Notes: generated by a model not told the origin, from the letters alone. Numbered from the stretch's first letter, positions 1 to 5,589 are shown. The stretch is DNA of 7,865 nt from Lachnospiraceae bacterium UBA3401 (GCA_002358575.1 DEPD01000170.1:1-7865), one strand, 5' to 3'. Program-made: numbers and translations.

Positions 1-131
1 TATTTTTCTACAGTTCCTTAGCATTTACTGCTAAGTCCGTGAGAAAATGTACTGGCAGCAAGTAAAAATCCATTTGCGAAGCAAATTTTGCATGGATTTT
101 TACCTGTTACTAGGACGAAGTGAACAGTAAC
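1..131. repeat. Multi-hairpin intergenic segment
   Basis: This non-coding stretch lies downstream of the minus-strand membrane protein gene and holds three inverted repeats in a row. CTTAGCA at 17-23 pairs with TGCTAAG at 29-35. A 12-bp stem, 62-73 with 92-103, has a nested TTTGC-GAA-GCAAA hairpin inside. GTTACT at 106-111 pairs with AGTAAC at 126-131. Such packing is typical of dispersed palindromic repeats in intergenic DNA, but no second copy is present in the window, so repeat-family membership is inference. No coding frame with a ribosome site is seen here. The left edge is cut by the window. Confidence 0.5.
62..103 (-). terminator. Possible bidirectional terminator hairpin
   Basis: The arms GTAAAAATCCAT (62-73) and ATGGATTTTTAC (92-103) are perfectly complementary over 12 bp. 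The apex can form a second hairpin, TTTGC-GAA-GCAAA (73-85). A run of five A on one side and five T on the other gives an A-tract/U-tract layout in both directions. It sits about 35 bases past the stop codon of the gene ending at 138, as expected for the end of that transcript. The stem base is AU-only with few GC pairs, so it may instead be part of a dispersed repeat. Confidence 0.45.
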
Positions 132-137
132 GAATTA

Positions 138-875
138 TTAGACCCGATTCCCAATAATTGTACGCAATAGTTCCTCCAATTCGTGTGCTTCCTCCTGTGA
201 AAAGAGCGGTGCCTTTTTCTCCAAAATTTCGTCCGGTTCCGGCACAGTATCAGCCACTTCCTGTTCTGGGGTTTCTTCCGCAGCTCGAATCTCAGATTTC
301 GCACGGCGCTCTGCCTTGGCATTTTTCTCCTGCGCAAGCTCCCACAAAAGCTTTTCCTTCTCCACAATACCATGCTCTAGCCGCTGCGCAACTGTGTTTT
401 CCAGGTAATCTGTCAAATTTGTCTTTAACATTTGCCTGCGTCCTGGCATGTCCACAATCGACATGGCACTCAGATACAGATAAATACCAAAGAGACTGAT
501 AATATAAAATGGAAGCAGATCCACAAACCGCCGACCTTCAATAATACCACTAAACACGCCAAATCCCGCAATAAATACGCCTGCCAACATCAACTGTCCC
601 GACAGATGTTTCATAAAGTTAATACTCATTCCCAAGATACGAATCCGATTAATGTACTTATCCACAAACACTGATATGTTCGCCACACCGCCATTTAACT
701 TGTAGCAGTTGATAAAACGTTCCTTACACTGACTGAGCAGTTTATTATCCACACCCGAAAGTGTATCTGCCTGTTGTATCATTCTTTGGTATATCACGCC
801 AATCGCCACCTGATATAAGATACCGATTGCCATAAAGACAAGTGTCAGTAACATCGTCGTTGTTTCCTTTGACAT
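138..875 (-). CDS. Conserved-looking three-helix membrane protein of unknown function
   Basis: The 245-residue product is not recognised as a named family. Three hydrophobic segments are visible at about residues 9-29, 92-112 and 120-141. Between the first two lies a roughly 60-residue polar stretch containing two cysteines (50 and 57). After the third comes a tail of about 100 residues, rich in Glu, Lys, Arg and Ala and helical in character, ending in an acidic segment and a short amphipathic end (about 225-243). The tail is probably cytosolic and may form a coiled coil. The start at 875 is chosen because ATG there follows a strong GGGGGAG site, and a promoter lies 59-87 bases upstream. The frame stays open for 65 more codons to 1070, but that stretch contains the promoter and has no ribosome site at its ATG. 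The neighbour upstream (1080-2216) is also an envelope protein, but a shared role is only a guess. Confidence 0.75.
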   Translation of the reverse strand: MSKETTTMLLTLVFMAIGILYQVAIGVIYQRMIQQADTLSGVDNKLLSQCKERFINCYKLNGGVANISVFVDKYINRIRILGMSINFMKHLSGQLMLAGVFIAGFGVFSGIIEGRRFVDLLPFYIISLFGIYLYLSAMSIVDMPGRRQMLKTNLTDYLENTVAQRLEHGIVEKEKLLWELAQEKNAKAERRAKSEIRAAEETPEQEVADTVPEPDEILEKKAPLFSQEEAHELEELLRTIIGNRV

Positions 876-933
876 TATGATATCTCCCCCTTTGATTGAA
901 TTGAAAATCCGTAAAACGCTCACTGTGATTTTA

Positions 934-962
934 AGTATAAACATTTCCACGCATTCCCACAA
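934..962 (-). promoter_or_regulatory. Sigma-A-type promoter for the 138-875 membrane protein gene
   Basis: On the minus strand a -35 box TTGTGG (957-962) and a -10 box TATACT (934-939, one mismatch to TATAAT) are separated by exactly 17 bases. Transcription would begin near 927 and give a leader of about 50 bases carrying the GGGGGAG ribosome site. The -35 matches consensus at only three positions, so the -10 and the spacing are the main support. It allows expression independent of the upstream gene. Confidence 0.5.
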
Positions 963-1003
963 GACATTTTGAAGGAGAATCGTTCGACAAATTCGTACAA
1001 TAC

Positions 1004-1040
1004 CTGTTTTATCATTACGGGAAACACCGTAATGATACAG
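1004..1040. repeat. Intergenic hairpin
   Basis: TATCATTACGG (1010-1020) and CCGTAATGATA (1027-1037) form a perfect 11-bp stem with a six-base loop. CTG/CAG pairs can extend it past a three-base bulge. It lies between the stop of the 1080-2216 gene and the promoter of the next gene, where a transcript end would be expected. Neither strand has a clear T-run after the stem, so it is not called as an intrinsic terminator. It could slow polymerase, protect an RNA 3' end, or be an operator. Confidence 0.5.
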
Positions 1041-1079
1041 AATTTGACTTTTTCCTATCAATGCGTACAATATGTAAAC

Positions 1080-2216
1080 TCACTCGTAGGTCCGCGGTCT
1101 ACACACCAAAATAATTGTGATTAGTGACCCCAGCACTACAACTGTCACAGCTGCTGCCATTAGCGGAAATACAGAACTGCCCTCATACATGACAGAATCA
1201 ATATCAAAAATCTCAACATTCACATCCGCAAGTTTTAATTCTGTCTGCTGGGTTTCTGCTATAGTCGTTTCCACGCTGCCACCAAGAGATTCCACTAAAT
1301 CTTTGTCCGTCTGCAATTTATCCATCAACACAGTGCCGTCTGGCAAGCGAAAGCTAATGTGTGACAGTTCTATATTTGCGCAGTCTGACACGGTATTCCA
1401 CCAAGAACCATAGCCGAAATACAACGCCTCGGCGCCAGACAGCCATGTCAAAACACCGCTAAAATCAGAATCAGCAGTAAAATCTCCATCAGCAGCTTCC
1501 GGGTTATTCAAAATTGTCTGGTCATAACACAGCACATTATCTGCGTAAACTGCAAATCCTTCTGGCATAAGCTCAATGCGGATTAGTGCACCATCTTTAA
1601 TATAATCTGTCACAATATTGTAGTTAAATAGATTTGCGTCAAAAAATCCGCCAAATTCTGCACTGTTAAATCCTAAATAGGAACCTGGTGTAAAGTAAAG
1701 TTTACCATCATATTCACCGGAACCATTAATCGCAAAGATTGTCCCTAACACATGTACTTCCCATGTGGGATTCGCATAAAATTCAATAATTGCACCTTTA
1801 GAAGTATCCTTTCCCTTAAAGGGATTTTCATAGACATACACTGGCGTGAAATCCCCTATTGTCTCCGCATGAAGAGACAGATCAATCACATCAACATCCA
1901 CCAAATTTCCTTTGGGAATCACAATTGCTGCTGCCTCTTCATTTGGAGTTTCTTCATTCGATACCTCTTCATTGGAAGTCTCCTCACCAGATCCTTGCTT
2001 ATTAGAATCCTGTTCATTAGGCATCTCTTCATTAGGCATCTCTTCATTAGGCATCTCTTCATTAGACATCTCTTCATTAGACATCTCTTCATTAGGCATC
2101 TTTTCATTAGAAGCTGCACTATCCATCACTTGCTCCATCTCTGCCGCAGTTACAGGCATCACCCCCAACCCTGCAACAATTCCAGCCACAAGCAATGCTA
2201 TAATTCTTTTCTTCAT
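1080..2216 (-). CDS. Secreted, C-terminally anchored protein with pentapeptide repeats and a lectin-like domain
   Basis: The 378-residue protein starts with a signal peptide: Lys-Lys-Arg, then a hydrophobic core, with likely cleavage near Ala24/Ala25. Residues 34-93 are twelve copies of a five-residue unit of the type X-X-Pro/Ser-Asn-Glu, a flexible acidic stalk. Residues about 105-300 look like a beta-rich concanavalin A/LamG-type fold. The hints are the segments around 172-184 (KLYFTPGSYLGFN) and 264-274 (ALYFGYGSWWN), which recall carbohydrate-binding jelly-roll domains; this assignment is by eye only. A single hydrophobic helix at about 350-371 is followed by a short tail, CRPRTYE, so anchoring is by membrane helix, not by an LPXTG sortase signal. 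The ATG at 2216 follows GGAGG at good spacing. It probably displays a sugar- or wall-binding domain outside the cell. No catalytic residues are recognised. It lies 93 bases after the chemotaxis receptor gene and has no clear terminator before it. Confidence 0.8.
   Translation of the reverse strand: MKKRIIALLVAGIVAGLGVMPVTAAEMEQVMDSAASNEKMPNEEMSNEEMSNEEMPNEEMPNEEMPNEQDSNKQGSGEETSNEEVSNEETPNEEAAAIVIPKGNLVDVDVIDLSLHAETIGDFTPVYVYENPFKGKDTSKGAIIEFYANPTWEVHVLGTIFAINGSGEYDGKLYFTPGSYLGFNSAEFGGFFDANLFNYNIVTDYIKDGALIRIELMPEGFAVYADNVLCYDQTILNNPEAADGDFTADSDFSGVLTWLSGAEALYFGYGSWWNTVSDCANIELSHISFRLPDGTVLMDKLQTDKDLVESLGGSVETTIAETQQTELKLADVNVEIFDIDSVMYEGSSVFPLMAAAVTVVVLGSLITIILVCRPRTYE
1938..2117 (-). repeat. 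15-bp tandem repeat (12 units) inside the surface protein gene
   Basis: Twelve consecutive 15-bp units fill 180 bp in perfect register; the plus-strand core is TTCATTAGGCATCTC. Units from 2013 to 2102 are nearly identical: G/A changes at one position and one C to T. Units at 1938-2012 and the last at 2103-2117 are more diverged. The units are a multiple of three, so gain or loss of copies changes stalk length by five residues and keeps the frame. The homogeneous centre and degenerate edges are typical of an array that expands and contracts by slippage or recombination. Confidence 0.9.
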
Positions 2217-2253
2217 CCTTTTTCCTCCAATTCAAGTGAATAACCTCTCGGAG

Positions 2254-2281
2254 TCTATATCATCCTACGAAATTTACACAA
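2254..2281 (-). promoter_or_regulatory. Weak promoter candidate for the surface protein gene
   Basis: On the minus strand TTGTGT (2276-2281) and TATAGA (2254-2259) are 16 bases apart, and TG-A precedes the -10 box in a near extended -10 form. It lies in the 93-base gap after the chemotaxis receptor gene and about 40 bases before the ATG at 2216. Both boxes are poor matches. The gap is very AT-rich, so a chance match is likely, and the gene may also be read through from the receptor gene. Confidence 0.25.
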
Positions 2282-2309
2282 TATCAAAATTTTATAATAT
2301 TTTTATTTC

Positions 2310-4022
2310 TTACAATTTTACAAATGCCTCTGAACTCTGTTTTAGCTTTCCAACCACTTTAACGCTGGACTCCATATTGTCATATACTTGTTTCATTTCA
2401 GCCACCAAACGCGACGTTGAATCGGCGGAATCTCCAATCTCCTTGTTGCACTCTGCGGCAGAATCCTCTATCTGCCCCATCTGTCCAACAAGATATTCAA
2501 TATGTCCCCGAAGCTCTTCCATCTCATGAATGCAGTTGTTCATCGCACTGCTGACTTCCTCTGCATCCTCTCTGTACTGCTGCCCAGAAGAAACATACAT
2601 ATCATAATCTGGCAAAATTGTCCCTGAAATATAACCTATCATTTCATTGGCATTGTCACTCAACTCATTCACTGCGCTAATCACAAGACTATTGATATTC
2701 TGAATTTTATTTGCTGTCTCGCGGCTCGAATACGCAAGCTGTCGAATTTCATCTGCCACAACCGCAAATCCTTTTCCAACCTCACCTGCACGTGCTGCCT
2801 CAATGGAAGCATTCAATGCAAGCAAATTTGTTTTTCCTGAGATATTTAAAATTTCATTGGTCAGTTCATCCACCATCGCCACACTTTTGCTGTTTTCAAT
2901 TGCCTGATTTAAACGGGTTAAAATTTTGCTCACAACCTCGTTTGTGCCATTTTTATTTTTCTCAGCGGTCTTCTCCATATCCTCAGCGCGCATCTTCATC
3001 TCTTTGGTATAACCATAAATATTGCGCGTAACATCAGACACATTGCCGACTGCATCGCCAACTTTGACAGTGCTCTCATTGATGTCATGAATGGTTGTGG
3101 AAATAGAATCCATTGTGGAAGCTGCCTGTTCCATCGCCACAGAAATCTCATTGGAATCTTTGTTTGCCTCTGCAACACTGTTATTAACATGTTGGAACGT
3201 TGTTCCCAAATCTTCCGAAGACAATACAATTTCACTGATAATCCGCTGTAAGGTGACAATAAATAAGTTAACTCCTTGGACAAGCTTTCCAACCTCATCC
3301 GCGATATGTATCGCCACACGCTCTGTCAAATCGCCGCTGTGATGATTAATCTTCTGTGTGATCTCTCCAATCTTCTTTTCATAAGAAATTGTTGGCAGTA
3401 TAATCGCCTTCACCGCAATTATCACACTTGTCACAAATAAAACTGCCATAATGATTAACATTCCATAAGCGACAATCACTGCATTTTGATAAATATTTTC
3501 CTGTTTTCCTTTTGCAAGTCCAATCTCTGTCTGTTCCTCACGAATCATTACCTGTATTTTGTCATGCAACTGCTCAAAAATATCAAGAAGAATACCGTTT
3601 ACTTTCGCTGTCACTTCCCGCGTATTGTTCATAGCACTAAGCCGGAAAGTATCGTTATAATTTTGCAAATACGAGTCATAGAGATCCATCATCTCCTGAT
3701 ATGCCATCTCGTCATCAGTCAGTTCGTGAAACATGTCCAAATAGGTCTGTAAAGCAGCCACTGATACACTTATCTGCTCCTCCACGCGCTGCTTATCCTC
3801 TTTAGTGTCCATAACACTGTGCGTCAGTAAAAGCTGCTGCATCTGCTGAATATTGGATGAAATTGCATCGAGAGTAATAATAATTGGCACTCTTTGCGCC
3901 GCAATCTCATTTCCAGCCGCCCCGAGTTGTTTTAGCGAGATCAAACCTAAAAAGGAAGAACCAATACCGACTATCGCAATAAGCAACAACGGAACGATTA
4001 CCTTTGTCTTTAAACTTCTCAT
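2310..4022 (-). CDS. Methyl-accepting chemotaxis protein
   Basis: This 570-residue transmembrane receptor would sense a ligand outside the cell and control the CheA kinase. Helix TM1 is at about 8-30. An all-helical, probably four-helix-bundle sensor domain spans about 31-180, and TM2 is at about 181-205. A HAMP domain follows to about 265, then the long coiled-coil signalling domain. The hairpin tip is unmistakable at about 389-440: KTNLLALNASIEAARAGE, then VGKGFAVVADEIRQLA. The usual Gln before TNLLALN is Lys here. No C-terminal CheR-binding pentapeptide is seen; the protein ends SSEAFVKL. The insert around 468-495 (ILPDYDMYVSSG) is a pattern I associate with receptors of clostridia. The start is ATG at 4022 with AGGAG seven bases upstream. 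A GTG at 4046 in frame would place that ribosome site inside the gene. No other chemotaxis gene is in the window, so it is a stand-alone receptor. The ligand cannot be inferred. Confidence 0.95.
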   Translation of the reverse strand: MRSLKTKVIVPLLLIAIVGIGSSFLGLISLKQLGAAGNEIAAQRVPIIITLDAISSNIQQMQQLLLTHSVMDTKEDKQRVEEQISVSVAALQTYLDMFHELTDDEMAYQEMMDLYDSYLQNYNDTFRLSAMNNTREVTAKVNGILLDIFEQLHDKIQVMIREEQTEIGLAKGKQENIYQNAVIVAYGMLIIMAVLFVTSVIIAVKAIILPTISYEKKIGEITQKINHHSGDLTERVAIHIADEVGKLVQGVNLFIVTLQRIISEIVLSSEDLGTTFQHVNNSVAEANKDSNEISVAMEQAASTMDSISTTIHDINESTVKVGDAVGNVSDVTRNIYGYTKEMKMRAEDMEKTAEKNKNGTNEVVSKILTRLNQAIENSKSVAMVDELTNEILNISGKTNLLALNASIEAARAGEVGKGFAVVADEIRQLAYSSRETANKIQNINSLVISAVNELSDNANEMIGYISGTILPDYDMYVSSGQQYREDAEEVSSAMNNCIHEMEELRGHIEYLVGQMGQIEDSAAECNKEIGDSADSTSRLVAEMKQVYDNMESSVKVVGKLKQSSEAFVKL

Positions 4023-4058
4023 TCGTTTGCTCCTTTCGTAGTTCACTTGTTTTATTTA

Positions 4059-4087
4059 TATTTATTTTAGCAAACATTTTTTGTCAA
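4059..4087 (-). promoter_or_regulatory. Sigma-A-type promoter candidate for the chemotaxis receptor
   Basis: A perfect -35 box TTGACA lies at 4082-4087 on the minus strand. With a 17-base spacer the -10 is TAAATA (4059-4064), a poor match, in a very AT-rich run that offers alternatives at longer spacing. It would start transcription close to 4052, some 30 bases before the ATG. It overlaps the region downstream of the sigma-28-like candidate, so the two could give alternative starts. Confidence 0.35.
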
Positions 4088-4097
4088 AACTACAAAG

Positions 4098-4124
4098 ATA
4101 TTAGCTAGAATTGAGATTTTTTTA
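4098..4124 (-). promoter_or_regulatory. Sigma-28 (flagellar, SigD-type) promoter candidate for the chemotaxis receptor
   Basis: On the minus strand TAAA (4121-4124) is followed after exactly 15 bases by GCTAATAT (4098-4105). The known SigD/FliA pattern in Gram-positive bacteria is TAAA, about 15 bases, GCCGATAT, so six of eight -10 positions match. Chemotaxis receptors are classic members of this regulon, which raises the prior. Start of transcription would be near 4091, about 70 bases before the ATG. The -35 element is short and AT-only, so chance remains possible. Confidence 0.45.
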
Positions 4125-4127
4125 TAC

Positions 4128-4164
4128 AAATAGACAGCACTGATTGTTTCAGCACTGTCTATTT
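4128..4164 (-). terminator. Intrinsic terminator of the DUF4261-like gene
   Basis: The arms 4128-4143 and 4149-4164 close a five-base loop. On the plus strand the stem has a CA/CA internal mismatch. On the minus strand the same two positions become U-G and G-U pairs, giving an unbroken 16-bp RNA stem, so the minus strand is the functional direction. It begins four bases after the stop codon of the gene at 4168-5295, has an A-tract before it and a U-rich CUAUUUGUAU at its end. The U-run is imperfect, so efficiency may be moderate. Confidence 0.65.
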
Positions 4165-4167
4165 TCC

Positions 4168-5295
4168 TTAAAAATTTATTTTAAAACTATCTCCGTTTAC
4201 ATAGATTGCCTTTGATTTTGTTATTGTCAGATGCTCGTCCGATGTGAAACTTAAAGTTTCGCCGTCACAAAAATACATTCCATCTTCCAACATCCAGTCA
4301 CAAACATTATAGAGAAAATCATAAATTTCCTGTAAACTGTGACTGCTGCCAATCAATTCAATCTCCGTTCTGCCAAATTCCGTCAGTCCATATGTGTAAC
4401 CGCTCGTCCCATTCTCATCTTGAACCAGCCCAATATACACCCACAGCGGAATTGGCATTTCACTGGTTTGTAATTTCTTTGCCCACTCATGATAAAACTC
4501 TGGCTGATACACAGTTCCTGTCGTGTAGATACCAAGCGCGTCGGTTTCCATGCTGCAAAGATTCGTCACATCTGTAAAGAAACAAGCCGCCTCAATTGGA
4601 TTGCCATCATGGTTTATCACTGCCACAAGCATATGCGCGCGATGTTGTTCCGTAGTTGCCACAGCCTCTTTCCACAGATAATTTCCCTCCGCATAAAATT
4701 CTGCCTCCCCATCAGGAACAGGTGCATCCACCAGCGACACTGTAATCATATTGCTATCAACCTCAAACACTAAAATGTGGTCTCCATGTTTGTAGTTTTC
4801 TTCTGCGCCAAGAAAAGCTTTTATTATTGTGTCACAGAGCACGTCAAAATCAATATCGGCATCTTTTAATAAAATGGAACCAACGCGCACGGCATCTTGC
4901 TTTCCCGTTTCCTCCCACTTTTCCTTGCGCTCCTCCTCACTCATGCTGTCAAACTCCTCCTCACTCATGCCACGCCTTTCCAGCTCTGCAAGAAAACGTC
5001 CTCGCCAATACTCCTTCATATATTCAATAATTGCAATACATTTCTCCTTGGCCGTTGCCTCATCATATTCCTCATACTCGCTGAATGTATGCCCGCATTC
5101 TTCGCCCTCCTCATCAAATCCAACGACTCCAACCTGCCACTTTTCAAACAAATCTGGCTTAAACTTTACAATTACATAATTGTTATCGTCGTAAGTAAAA
5201 GTTCCTGCCGCCTTAATCTTTGCTGGTTTTTTCCCCAACTCATTTTTATGGCTGAGCCACCCTGTCATAATTTCGACCGCTTTTTTTTCATACAT
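4168..5295 (-). CDS. DUF4261-like protein with an extra N-terminal domain, function unknown
   Basis: The product has 375 residues, is acidic, and lacks a signal peptide or membrane helix, so it is probably cytosolic. The C-terminal half, about 220-350, resembles the DUF4261 family by eye: HMLVAVINHDGNPIEAACFF, then DALGIYTTGTVYQPEF, then PIPLWVYIGL and YTYGLTEFGRTEIEL. The function of that family is not known to me. Residues 1-105 form a separate alpha/beta-looking module, with a charged helix at about 100-135 containing a repeated MSEEE motif (110-114 and 118-122) as a linker. The ATG at 5295 is chosen for the AGGGG site eight bases before it. An in-frame TTG at 5322 and a GTG at 5304 have worse context. 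A terminator follows the stop directly, so it appears to be a one-gene unit, separated from divergent mscL by a 373-base spacer. Proteins of this kind can be immunity-like or regulatory, but nothing here shows that. Confidence 0.8.
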   Translation of the reverse strand: MYEKKAVEIMTGWLSHKNELGKKPAKIKAAGTFTYDDNNYVIVKFKPDLFEKWQVGVVGFDEEGEECGHTFSEYEEYDEATAKEKCIAIIEYMKEYWRGRFLAELERRGMSEEEFDSMSEEERKEKWEETGKQDAVRVGSILLKDADIDFDVLCDTIIKAFLGAEENYKHGDHILVFEVDSNMITVSLVDAPVPDGEAEFYAEGNYLWKEAVATTEQHRAHMLVAVINHDGNPIEAACFFTDVTNLCSMETDALGIYTTGTVYQPEFYHEWAKKLQTSEMPIPLWVYIGLVQDENGTSGYTYGLTEFGRTEIELIGSSHSLQEIYDFLYNVCDWMLEDGMYFCDGETLSFTSDEHLTITKSKAIYVNGDSFKINF

Positions 5296-5331
5296 CTTGT
5301 ACACCCCTATCCTTTCTATCAACTACCGTTC

Positions 5332-5358
5332 CTAGAGCATATTTGAAAAATACTCTAG
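5332..5358. repeat. Small hairpin abutting the 167-bp inverted-repeat element
   Basis: CTAGAG (5332-5337) plus TATTT (5340-5344) pair with AAATA (5348-5352) plus CTCTAG (5353-5358), giving an 11-bp stem with a two-base bulge (CA) and a GAA loop. Its last four bases, CTAG, are also the first four of the larger element. It lies upstream of the DUF4261-like gene, within its 5' leader or promoter zone. It may be a terminator-like or insertion-site palindrome; no T-run follows. Confidence 0.45.
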
Positions 5359-5521
5359 TACACCGTTTTTTTTATCCTCGTATACAAAGTGCTTGATATT
5401 TGTATCAGTGCAAGGCGGAGGAAGGAGGCAATGCGGTGTGGCATCGTTGACTGACGACAACGCGGCAATGATGCAAATAGCGAGTGCTTGGTATATGAGG
5501 AATTAAAAAACGGTGTACTAG
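5355..5521 (+). mobile_element. MITE-like / structured-RNA inverted-repeat element, 167 bp
   Basis: The arms 5355-5411 and 5465-5521 form a 57-position inverted repeat with 46 Watson-Crick pairs, five G-U pairs and six mismatches. The outermost 17 positions are perfect (CTAGTACACCGTTTTTT). TACT occurs directly outside both ends (5351-5354 and 5522-5525), compatible with a 4-bp target duplication. All five transition-type differences are G-U in a plus-strand RNA and would be A-C in the opposite strand, so plus was chosen. The 53-base centre carries a purine run, GGAGGAAGGAGG (5417-5428), and an inner hairpin GCATCGTTG/CAATGATGC (5441-5449 with 5466-5474). No transposase or credible ORF is inside. 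Size, terminal repeats and intergenic position fit a miniature inverted-repeat transposable element. A regulatory or non-coding RNA is the alternative. Confidence 0.7.
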
Positions 5522-5564
5522 TACTGTCTCCTCACATTTTATCATACTCTGACACCATTTAAAA

Positions 5565-5586
5565 GAGAACGATAAGAATCGTTCTC
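5565..5586. promoter_or_regulatory. Palindrome just upstream of the mscL promoter
   Basis: GAGAACGAT (5565-5573) and ATCGTTCTC (5578-5586) are perfect 9-bp inverted repeats around AAGA. The right arm ends three bases before the -35 box of the mscL promoter. The 22-bp dyad is the right size and place for a dimeric transcription factor. It could also be a terminator stem shielding mscL, but only ATCTTGT follows, not a T-run. No known operator consensus was recognised. Confidence 0.45.
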
Positions 5587-5589
5587 ATC

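Noticed and set aside
158..674. Plus-strand frames opposite the membrane protein gene
   Set aside because: They are antisense shadows without ribosome sites or recognisable domains, while the minus-strand gene has a promoter, a ribosome site and membrane helices.
876..1070. 65-codon N-terminal extension of the membrane protein gene
   Set aside because: It is open but lacks a ribosome site, contains the promoter at 934-962 and the hairpin at 1010-1037, and the ATG at 875 has a strong GGGGGAG site before a plausible membrane protein start.
1080..1170. Sortase (LPXTG) anchor at the end of the surface protein
   Set aside because: A hydrophobic helix and a short charged tail are present but no LPXTG-like motif precedes them.
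1938..2117. CRISPR array
   Set aside because: The 15-bp units are directly adjacent without spacers and encode protein in frame.
1912..2529. Plus-strand frame of 205 codons, opposite the surface protein repeats
   Set aside because: It is antisense to the signal peptide, the tandem repeat and the end of the receptor gene. Its long openness comes from the 15-bp repeat, its product is low-complexity Ser/Leu/Ile, and no ribosome site is seen.
4023..4046. GTG start eight codons upstream for the chemotaxis receptor
   Set aside because: The AGGAG site lies between GTG and ATG and serves the ATG at 4022; nothing suitable precedes the GTG.
5296..5322. TTG start nine codons upstream for the DUF4261-like gene
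   Set aside because: The start codon is rare and has no ribosome site; the ATG at 5295 has AGGGG at proper spacing.
5429..5453. Seven-codon ORF after the AAGGAGG inside the inverted-repeat element
   Set aside because: Only two bases separate AAGGAGG from ATG, too few for initiation, and the peptide is trivial.
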